From Litorivicinus sp965656605 (GTDB taxonomy: Bacteria > Pseudomonadota > Gammaproteobacteria > Pseudomonadales > Litorivicinaceae): a stretch of DNA of 28,700 bases. Numbering within the stretch: position 1 is the first letter of the stretch; each line of letters opens with the position of its first letter. Below the pieces are notes generated by a model. The model was not told where the DNA came from. It worked only from the letters and a program-made list of their open reading frames with translations, and ran no database searches. Positions 7,144-12,487 of the stretch are shown here, piece after piece. The stretch lies in the NCBI GenBank assembly GCA_965656605.1, contig CBFHLC010000027.1:1-28700 (forward strand), read 5' to 3'. Made by a program: the position numbers and the translations under genes.

Positions 7144-8480
7144 TGAAGAAGTATTTTGGCACCGATGGTATTCGTGGAACCGTAGGCGAAAGCCCTATTA
7201 CCCCAGACTTTATGCTCAAACTTGGCTGGGCTGCCGGGCGTGTCTTGGGCGGTGACCAAGGTGGCAAGGTGCTGATTGGTAAGGACACTCGGATCTCGGG
7301 TTACATGTTTGAGTCTGCGTTTGAGGCCGGGCTGAGTGCGGCAGGCGTCGATACATTCTTGTTAGGGCCACTTCCCACGCCTGCGGTTTCATATTTGACC
7401 CGTACCTTTTCGGCCCAGGCGGGGATCGTGATCAGCGCGAGCCACAATCCATTCCAAGACAACGGGATCAAGTTCTTTGGTCCTAACGGTAAAAAGCTGG
7501 ACGACGCGTTGGAGTTGGCGATTGAAGCGATGGTCGACCAGCCGCTTCAAACGGTTGCCCCCGACAAGCTAGGCAAGGCCCGCCGGGTAAATGATGCAAT
7601 CGGTCGTTACATCGAATTTAGTAAAAGCACGTACACCGCCGATGAATCGTTACGAGGATTGCGCATTGTTTTGGATTGCGCGCATGGGGCTGGTTACCAG
7701 GTTGGCCCTCAGGTGTTTCGCGAGCTGGGTGCCGAAGTCATCACGCTGGGCGATGCCCCGGATGGCCTGAACATCAATCGTGAGGTGGGGTCGACACACC
7801 CTAAAGCGCTGCAAGAGGCGGTCAAGGCCCATCGGGCTGACTTAGGTATCGCACTGGATGGTGATGCCGATCGCGTGGTCATGGTGGATCATTCGGGATC
7901 GATCATTGATGGCGATCAGATTTTGTACATCATCGCGATGCACCTGCAGTCCCAGAGCCGCTTGAATGGCGGTGTGGTCGGCACTCTGATGTCTAACCTG
8001 GGACTAGAGCTACAACTGGCCAAGCATGACATTCCGTTTGCGCGGGCGAATGTGGGCGACCGTTATGTTGTCGCCGATATGTCACGTCTAGGTTGGAGTC
8101 TGGGCGGGGAGTCCAGTGGGCATGTGGTGTGCGGACATGCCACCGGAACCGGCGACGGTATCGTCACCGCTCTGCAGGTCGTCGCTGCGATGCGTGCGGC
8201 TAATGCCACTCTGTGTGACTTGGCGTCGGATCTGGCACTGTACCCGCAAACACTGATCAATGTTCGTGTGGCTCAGAAAGTCGACGTCTCGCAGAATGCT
8301 GAGATTCAAGCTGCGGTAGTTCAAGCGGAAACTGAGATGGGATCTCGGGGTCGAGTTCTACTGCGTCCGTCGGGAACCGAACCGCTGATTCGAGTTATGG
8401 TAGAGGCGGACGATGCAGAGCTTGCGCAGAGTCAGGCCGAGATGATCGCCCTGGTCGTTGAGCAGGCGCTGTCGAATTGA
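7143..8480 (+). CDS. glmM: Phosphoglucosamine mutase GlmM
   Basis: A 445-residue alpha-D-phosphohexomutase. It opens with KKYFGTDGIRGTVGESPITPDF. The phosphoserine loop is VISASHNPF with catalytic S100, the metal-binding loop is DGDADRVVM, the sugar-binding loop is GGESSGHVV, and the phosphate-binding loop is RPSGTEPLIRVMVE. GlmM converts glucosamine-6-phosphate to glucosamine-1-phosphate for UDP-GlcNAc, the precursor of peptidoglycan and LPS. The GTDGIRG start and SASHNP motif separate it from phosphomannomutase. It directly follows folP with a one-base overlap and a GGAAGG ribosome binding site inside folP, the same order as E. coli. Confidence 0.97.
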   Translation: MKKYFGTDGIRGTVGESPITPDFMLKLGWAAGRVLGGDQGGKVLIGKDTRISGYMFESAFEAGLSAAGVDTFLLGPLPTPAVSYLTRTFSAQAGIVISASHNPFQDNGIKFFGPNGKKLDDALELAIEAMVDQPLQTVAPDKLGKARRVNDAIGRYIEFSKSTYTADESLRGLRIVLDCAHGAGYQVGPQVFRELGAEVITLGDAPDGLNINREVGSTHPKALQEAVKAHRADLGIALDGDADRVVMVDHSGSIIDGDQILYIIAMHLQSQSRLNGGVVGTLMSNLGLELQLAKHDIPFARANVGDRYVVADMSRLGWSLGGESSGHVVCGHATGTGDGIVTALQVVAAMRAANATLCDLASDLALYPQTLINVRVAQKVDVSQNAEIQAAVVQAETEMGSRGRVLLRPSGTEPLIRVMVEADDAELAQSQAEMIALVVEQALSN

Positions 8481-8514
8481 ACGACGCGTGCCGCGATGAT
8501 AGGATCCGCGCCCC

Positions 8515-9249
8515 ATGAAATATTTTGTCGCTGGTAATTGGAAGACACATTTGACCGGCCCTCAGGCAGCTGAGTTGGCGCAGCAAGTGGTGTCCCAAAC
8601 TAATTACTCAGGGGTGGCAGTATTCCCGCCCAGCGTGTACGCCGAGCGAGTGGCTGGGATCACTGCTTCAACCGACGTGTCGATGGGGTTGCAGGACATT
8701 AGCGAGTCCGGACAGGGCGCAACAACAGGCGACATCTGTGCCGAACAAGCGCGGGATGTGGGCGCAAGTTACGTTTTGGTAGGGCACTCAGAGCGCCGTC
8801 AGCGTCAGGCTGAAAGTAGCGAATGGGTGGCAGCTAAGGCATTGGCCGCAGTGAAGGGCGGTCTGATCCCGGTGGTTTGCGTGGGTGAGACGCTGGATCA
8901 GCGCGAGTCAGGGGAGCAGGTCGAGGTGGTAGCACAGCAGCTATCCCCCGTGTTGGATCGGTTAGATTCGTCTGCCGACTGGATGGTGGCTTACGAGCCA
9001 ATCTGGGCGATAGGTACTGGCAAGACCGCGTCAGCGCAGCAGGCTCAGGACATGCATCATGCCATTCGTCAGCAGCTGAGCGCGGCGGGTATGGGCAACA
9101 CAAAGATTTTATACGGTGGCAGCGTCAAAGCGGCCAACGCGGCAGAGCTAGCACTGGGTCCCGACGTAGACGGAGCACTGGTCGGCGGTGCGGCATTAAA
9201 AATTGAAGAGTTCGCAGCCATCGTGGATGCGTTTCGGGAGAAGAGTTAG
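8515..9249 (+). CDS. tpiA: Triosephosphate isomerase TpiA
   Basis: A 244-residue TIM barrel that interconverts dihydroxyacetone phosphate and glyceraldehyde-3-phosphate. Substrate-binding N8 and K10 sit in AGNWK, the electrophile H91 in VLVGHSERR, and the catalytic base E161 in VAYEPIWAIGTGK, which is also the mobile loop 6. The phosphate-binding strand is YGGSVKAANAAEL and the end is VDGALVGGAALK. It lies between glmM and secG, as in Pseudomonas and many other gammaproteobacteria. Its TAG overlaps the secG GTG start by one base, indicating coupling. Confidence 0.97.
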   Translation: MKYFVAGNWKTHLTGPQAAELAQQVVSQTNYSGVAVFPPSVYAERVAGITASTDVSMGLQDISESGQGATTGDICAEQARDVGASYVLVGHSERRQRQAESSEWVAAKALAAVKGGLIPVVCVGETLDQRESGEQVEVVAQQLSPVLDRLDSSADWMVAYEPIWAIGTGKTASAQQAQDMHHAIRQQLSAAGMGNTKILYGGSVKAANAAELALGPDVDGALVGGAALKIEEFAAIVDAFREKS

Positions 9250-9581
9250 TGGAAAGCGCGATTATCATCGTTCATGTCGTTATGGCGATCGGAATTATTG
9301 GTCTGGTACTAATCCAGCAAGGCAAAGGCGCAGACGCCGGTGCTTCATTTGGTGGGGGTGCTTCGCAGACCGTGTTTGGTGCTTCGGGTAGCGGTAACTT
9401 CTTGACCAAGACCACTGGGATCTTGGCCGCGCTGTTCTTCGTTACGTCGTTCGCCTTGGCGGTGATGGCCAAAGACAAAGCAGAGTCTGTAGGAGCCGTT
9501 GGCCTACCTACGCTTGCGGTACCGACTGAAACTGTCGATACTCCTGCCGCGCCAGTGGGTGACCTACCTACTAGCGACTAA
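9249..9581 (+). CDS. secG: Protein translocase subunit SecG
   Basis: A 110-residue protein with two membrane segments (about 4-20 and 52-72), joined by the conserved SecG loop (LIQQGKGADAGASFGGGASQTVFGASGSGNFLTKTT). SecG is the auxiliary subunit of the SecYEG channel and eases SecA-driven export. The C-terminal tail is Ala/Pro/Thr-rich and variable, as usual. The start is GTG at 9249 overlapping the tpiA stop. The stop is six bases before tRNA-Leu(GAG), so the tRNA is probably processed from the same transcript; secG-leuU adjacency is also found in E. coli. Confidence 0.96.
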   Translation: MESAIIIVHVVMAIGIIGLVLIQQGKGADAGASFGGGASQTVFGASGSGNFLTKTTGILAALFFVTSFALAVMAKDKAESVGAVGLPTLAVPTETVDTPAAPVGDLPTSD

Positions 9582-9587
9582 GTTTTT

Positions 9588-9674
9588 GCCGAAGTGGTGG
9601 AATTGGTAGACACGCCATCTTGAGGGGGTGGTGAGATTTATCTCGTGCGGGTTCAAGTCCCGCCTTCGGCACCA
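9588..9674 (+). tRNA. tRNA-Leu (anticodon GAG), CCA encoded
   Basis: An 87-base class II tRNA. The acceptor stem GCCGAAG pairs with CTTCGGC (ending 9670), followed by discriminator A and an encoded CCA (9672-9674). The anticodon arm is CCATC-TTGAGGG-GGTGG, giving anticodon GAG, which reads CTC and CTT leucine codons. A long variable arm and the GGTTCAAGTCC T-arm are present. It corresponds to leuU downstream of secG in E. coli. No tRNA-fMet follows. Confidence 0.97.
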
Positions 9675-9677
9675 TAT

Positions 9678-9722
9678 AAACAAAAAAGGGCGGCCCACGT
9701 AGTGGACCGCCCTTTTTTGTTT
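9678..9722 (+). terminator. Strong bidirectional terminator after tRNA-Leu(GAG)
   Basis: Two 21-base arms (9678-9698 and 9702-9722) are complementary except for one C-A mismatch, around a 3-base loop. Each arm carries GGGCGG or CCGCCC and a run of six A or T. It can therefore stop transcription from secG/tRNA on the plus strand and, as the mirror image, from the minus-strand genes that end at 9902. Confidence 0.92.
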
Positions 9723-9750
9723 GACTGCGGCGGGACGTAGAACCCGGTGC
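9696..9750 (+). repeat. Direct repeat copy 1 (right half of terminator plus flank)
   Basis: The segment CACGTAGTGGACCGCCCTTT and its continuation to about 9750 recurs 145 bases downstream at 9841. The repeat includes the right arm of the terminator, GACTGCGGCG and a CTGCG...CGTAG mini-stem. There are only a few mismatches by eye. Confidence 0.85.
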
Positions 9751-9809
9751 GGGTTGCCCCTCAGGATGAGGGGCCACCGGGCGAGCACAGGAAGTGCGTC
9801 AGCCCGGTG
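9743..9809 (+). other. Structured intergenic element with competing stems
   Basis: CCCGGTG (9743-9749) and GCCCCTC (9756-9762) pair in series with GAGGGGC (9768-9774) and CACCGGG (9775-9781), forming a 14-pair stem with a single six-base bulge. A second CCCGGTG at 9803-9809 could pair with the same CACCGGG. A small GCAC/GTGC hairpin lies between. The function is unknown; it may be a REP-like extragenic element. Confidence 0.55.
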
Positions 9810-9840
9810 TCATGAATCTGGCGAGCGGATCTCTATGCAG

Positions 9841-9895
9841 CACGTAGTGGACCGCCCTTTTTTGTTTGACTGCGGCGAGACGCAGAACCCAGTGC
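9841..9895 (+). repeat. Direct repeat copy 2 (lacks the left terminator arm)
   Basis: This is the second copy of the 9696 repeat. It starts at CACGTAGTGG but has no complementary left arm in front, so it cannot fold as the terminator does. The mini-stem CTGCG...CGCAG is preserved: a base pair that is G-U in copy 1 is G-C here. It runs up to the stop of the minus-strand gene at 9902. Confidence 0.85.
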
Positions 9896-9901
9896 AGATC
9901 C

Positions 9902-10600
9902 TTACCTCAAACTCTCATAGAGCAAGCTGTCTTGAGCGGGATCAAACGTAATAAATTCGTGCTCCCCCAATTGGATGGGGGTATTGCTCAGGACGTCTAA
10001 CATCGACTCTGAAATCCGAGGCGACGCGAAGATCAGTGCCGGCGGCGCGGTTAGCACTTCGGAGGCGGGCATGAACTCAATTCCATAGCGGGTCGCGTAA
10101 CCTTCGGCAAAGCGTTGTGTAGTGACACAAGCATCCACTTGTTGGGATGCCGCGGCGCGAAGGCAGTTCTCATGGTCAGCAAAGGAAGTAATGGGGGCGC
10201 TGGTCAGGGCGGGCGCCACCTTCGCCGCGACGGTTTGTGGCGAGGGCGTTCCGACCGTTTTAATCTCGGTATCGCTAGTCATCGCATAGGCTGCAAGTTT
10301 AGAAGGCTTTCCCAGTCGTAGCACAGGTGTCCACCCTTGTTCGATTCCGGCGTGGAAAAACGTCGGGGGTACCTGAAGTAAGGTGGTTCTCATCTGGCCA
10401 TTTCGCAGCAGAGCCGAGATGTCTTGAATTGGAATATCTCGTCGATCAGTAACTTCGACCACGCCACTCAACTGATCTTGCCAGCTCAGCAGAAGCCCTT
10501 GGTTGTAGGTAGCGTTGCGATACGCGGGGAATGCCAGCTCAATTGCCATAACGGCAGGGCTTAAAGCAGCCGCACAGAAGAACAAAACACGTAAGTTCAT
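9902..10600 (-). CDS. Orphan periplasmic binding protein, PhnD/phosphonate-type
   Basis: From ATG 10600 the protein is 232 residues with a clear Sec signal peptide (MNLRVLFFCAAALSPAVMA). A longer frame from 10645 adds 15 residues before the signal and is not favoured; AAGGGT precedes the chosen ATG. The mature part resembles the phosphate/phosphite/phosphonate periplasmic-binding superfamily: an LAFPAYRNATYN start, a middle segment on sequence-derived ligand choice (KTVGTPSPQTVAAKVAP), ENCLRAAASQQVDACVTTQRFAEGYATRYG, and a PPALIFASPRIS segment. No permease or ATPase is adjacent, so it may sense or scavenge rather than transport. Family assignment is by pattern and moderate in confidence; the ligand is unknown. 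Confidence 0.55.
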   Translation of the reverse strand: MNLRVLFFCAAALSPAVMAIELAFPAYRNATYNQGLLLSWQDQLSGVVEVTDRRDIPIQDISALLRNGQMRTTLLQVPPTFFHAGIEQGWTPVLRLGKPSKLAAYAMTSDTEIKTVGTPSPQTVAAKVAPALTSAPITSFADHENCLRAAASQQVDACVTTQRFAEGYATRYGIEFMPASEVLTAPPALIFASPRISESMLDVLSNTPIQLGEHEFITFDPAQDSLLYESLR

Positions 10601-10675
10601 AACTACCCTTTCTTGGATTCTAGTCGCAGGGTAGGTCGTGGCCACTCAAGATGCTAGTGGCCAATCAGCTGGAGC

Positions 10676-10984
10676 CTAATGAATTGTCATAGAGCCCGAC
10701 ATCAATCTCCATTCATCAAAGTCGTTAGACGCAATCGATGTGGCGAATAAGGCCTCGGCTGTGGGGTCCGGCGTTCCACCAAACTGCAGGTGCATTTCGT
10801 ACAGTGACTGAATGATGCCCATCATCAAAGGCTCGTTTTCGGTCAAGTCTTCGGGATTCTCGATGCCCAGATCCTCAAGGGGCGCCAGGTCGATCTCGAC
10901 GTTCAGGGTTTCCCTATCGCAGCGCAGATTGAGCGACTTGAAGTCAAAGTCTGATGGGATCGATAGCGTGATCGATTGTTCCAT
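10676..10984 (-). CDS. Small acidic protein of unknown function
   Basis: A 102-residue protein I do not recognise. It begins MEQSITLSIPSDFDFKSLNLRCDRETLNVEIDLAPLEDLG and contains an acidic stretch (GIENPEDLTENEPLMMGIIQSLYEMHLQFGG). It has no signal peptide or membrane segment. A GGGGG stretch lies eight bases before the ATG. It is in the same orientation as, and 75 bases upstream of, the orphan binding protein, and downstream of the membrane protein at 11045-11608, so the three may be co-transcribed. Sequence regularity and a plausible ribosome binding site favour a real gene. Confidence 0.6.
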   Translation of the reverse strand: MEQSITLSIPSDFDFKSLNLRCDRETLNVEIDLAPLEDLGIENPEDLTENEPLMMGIIQSLYEMHLQFGGTPDPTAEALFATSIASNDFDEWRLMSGSMTIH

Positions 10985-11044
10985 TGTCGGCCCCCAAAGG
11001 TTCAGTGTGTTACCTTAACTATATGGGTGTGCCGTACAAAATTG

Positions 11045-11608
11045 CTAGTGGGAAGAGGTAGCACCTGATTGACGTGCGCGCTGCCAACGGAAAAACGCAA
11101 TCAGTCCACCAATGAAAATAACCGCACCAAAGAAATCCCCCACCAGATACTGGCCGACTTGGGTCCAGTTTATAGCACTGTTTTGGTAACTGGCCGTGGC
11201 TACCGCGACTAAAACCCCATTCAAAATGGTTGCTGCCATGGCAAGCGTTGCGAAGGATGTCCATGGAACAACAGGATATTCGGGACGAGTGGACAGCAAA
11301 TCCTTTCCTAGCCACTTAAGAACAACGTAGAAAAATGGGAGCATCAGTGTTCCCTGTAGCGAGGTTACGACGTACAGCGGCAGGTCGGCCGGATCACCAA
11401 AATAGATTAGGCAAGTGGCCAGATGCCCGGCGAACAGTCCAGGTAGTGCCGAGAAGCGGAACAGAAAAAAGCACACGATTCGCCAGCCGTGCGGCAGAAA
11501 CACCAGCGATGCCCAAAATAGTGACTCGGACATTGCGTTAGCCTGCGCGGCAAATAGCCCTAGATAAATCAACGCAACCGCAATATTTATGATGGTTAGG
11601 CGAAGCAC
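11045..11608 (-). CDS. Multi-pass inner-membrane protein of unknown function
   Basis: A 187-residue hydrophobic protein with about five predicted membrane segments: LTIINIAVALIYLGLFAAQ, the FLPHGWRIVCFFLFRFSALPGLFAGHLATCLIYF region, YVVTSLQGTLMLPFFYVVL, FATLAMAATILNGVLVAVATA and VGQYLVGDFFGAVIFIGGLIAFF. The LPHGWR...LPGLFAGH pattern recalls the membrane sensor domain MASE1, here without a C-terminal signalling domain; this is a weak analogy. The start is GTG at 11608 with CGGAA eight bases upstream; an ATG at residue 26 would remove the first membrane segment. It is divergent from the tRNA-Leu(CAG) promoter. Confidence 0.6.
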   Translation of the reverse strand: MLRLTIINIAVALIYLGLFAAQANAMSESLFWASLVFLPHGWRIVCFFLFRFSALPGLFAGHLATCLIYFGDPADLPLYVVTSLQGTLMLPFFYVVLKWLGKDLLSTRPEYPVVPWTSFATLAMAATILNGVLVAVATASYQNSAINWTQVGQYLVGDFFGAVIFIGGLIAFFRWQRARQSGATSSH

Positions 11609-11694
11609 TGGTCATATTCCGGCATTAAATGTGCCGATAACTATAAATCTTTTTGTAAGATTATTTCACCTAACTTTGGCGTGTCAGCAAAAGG

Positions 11695-11723
11695 TTGCGT
11701 CGGTAAGGTTTACTCTCTATTAT
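11695..11723 (+). promoter_or_regulatory. Promoter of tRNA-Leu(CAG)
   Basis: TTGCGT (11695-11700), a 17-base spacer and TATTAT (11718-11723) form a good sigma-70 promoter, followed by a GC-rich discriminator (GCGCGCC), as is common at stringently controlled stable-RNA genes. The tRNA begins 12 bases after the -10. Confidence 0.8.
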
Positions 11724-11735
11724 GCGCGCCACGTT

Positions 11736-11822
11736 GCCCAGGTGGCGGAATTGGTAGACGCGCTAGCTTCAGGTGCTAGTGTCCATCTGGACGTGGAGGT
11801 TCAAGTCCTCTCCTGGGCACCA
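11736..11822 (+). tRNA. tRNA-Leu (anticodon CAG), CCA encoded; island attachment site
   Basis: An 87-base class II tRNA. The acceptor stem GCCCAGG pairs with CCTGGGC, then discriminator A and encoded CCA (11820-11822). The anticodon arm is CTAGC-TTCAGGT-GCTAG, giving CAG for the CTG leucine codon. The long variable arm is GTGTCCATCTGGACGT. Its last 19 bases are the left copy of the direct repeat that bounds the guanidine island. The tRNA remains intact after integration, but its likely original terminator is now about 11.7 kb away. Confidence 0.97.
11804..11822 (+). repeat. attL core: 3' end of tRNA-Leu(CAG)
   Basis: AGTCCTCTCCTGGGCACCA, covering half of the T-arm, the acceptor 3' strand and CCA, is identical to 23485-23503. 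tRNA 3' ends are classic targets of tyrosine recombinases, and the integrase-like fragment lies 91 bases inside. I interpret this as the left boundary of the island. Confidence 0.85.
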
Positions 11823-11833
11823 TTTCGCAAAAC

Positions 11834-11862
11834 AAGTTGTTTAAAATCAACAACTTAGTTTT
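11834..11862 (+). terminator. Weak hairpin terminator inside the island's left end
   Basis: AAGTTGTT (11834-11841) pairs perfectly with AACAACTT (11849-11856), followed by AGTTTT. This A/T-rich hairpin 11 bases past the tRNA may replace the tRNA terminator lost through integration. The stem is weak, hence low confidence. Confidence 0.35.
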
Positions 11863-11913
11863 CCGGTGTTATGGCCTATTGATCTTACGCATTAGAACGG
11901 GCGTTAGATTTAC

Positions 11914-12129
11914 ATGGCATATCACCAATATCCCACTCCATCTCGGGGGGTGTGGTACTTCCAAAGATGGGCTAGCATCAAGATTCACGGCGCAACTGCG
12001 CCTGCGTCGATCAACTATCGAAAGTCACTTCGTACAAAAGACATCCGCACGGCCAAGCAACGGGCAAGGATACTCGCTGTGAAATTATATGAGCTCATTA
12101 AACAGCACTTCGCGTCTGCCTCTGTGTAA
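11914..12129 (+). pseudogene. Truncated phage/island integrase, N-terminal fragment
   Basis: 71 residues from ATG 11914: a short beta-rich start (MAYHQYPTPSRGVWYFQRWASIKI) followed by YRKSLRTKDIRTAKQRARILAVKLYELIKQH. The pattern of an aromatic-rich opening, then RKSL.T.D...AK.RA..LA, is typical of the N-terminal arm-binding region of tyrosine recombinases that integrate at tRNAs. The core-binding and catalytic (R-H-R-Y) domains are absent; the frame stops at 12127-12129. Position just inside the attL and in the same direction as the tRNA supports the assignment, but 71 residues is little evidence on its own. Confidence 0.5.
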
Positions 12130-12487
12130 TGACCCACTGAATTCCTGCACAGCGTGTAGTGGCCTTAACAGGGAACAACGCTATGACAGACAACAATGCA
12201 ATCAAAGTCTGGAAGTGTCGTAAGCGCCAAACCTGCTTTTGGCCACGCGCGCAAGTTTCGTCTTAGACTGCTCAGCGCCCTTAGGTAATACCCCATTTTT
12301 GACGGGGAAAGGTCAGCTCCTCGTTAACCCCGCTACAGGCTAGGCAGGAGCTAATGGGAGTATTACGGGACTACCTTAATGTTTATCTGGCTCGAACCGC
12401 TAGGCGTGTCGTTAGAGCGCTTATAAACTGCCAATGTGGAACTCCAAACGCACAAACTCTAGCGGTATTTAGAGGTTTATCTGGCAT
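12130..12487. other. Gene-poor scar between integrase fragment and operon end
   Basis: 358 bases without a supportable gene. A short frame from ATG 12183 (MTDNNAIKVWKCRKRQTCFWPRAQ...) closes after 27 codons and matches nothing I recognise. The stretch contains the palindromic element at 12285-12366 and a repeated TTTATCTGGC motif (about 12380 and 12476). It receives the 3' end of the guanidine operon transcript. No clear T-tract terminator for the operon was found. Confidence 0.5.
12285..12366. repeat. 82-bp palindromic element with nested inverted repeats
   Basis: GTAATACCCCATT (12285-12297) and AATGGGAGTATTAC (12353-12366) are inverted copies differing by one inserted base. Inside them AGCTCCT and AGGAGCT form a second stem directly against the right arm. 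CGGGG and CCCCG offer an alternative pairing. It resembles a miniature inverted-repeat element or a fused pair of IS ends. A related motif occurs at 23121-23145. Confidence 0.5.

Noticed and set aside
9696..9895. CRISPR-like direct repeats
   Set aside because: Only two units, 145 bases apart, containing half a terminator; no short regular spacers and no cas genes. The 23488/23638 pair is rejected for the same reason.
10601..10645. Longer start of the orphan binding protein
   Set aside because: It would place 15 charged residues before a clear signal peptide; ATG 10600 with AAGGGT upstream is better.
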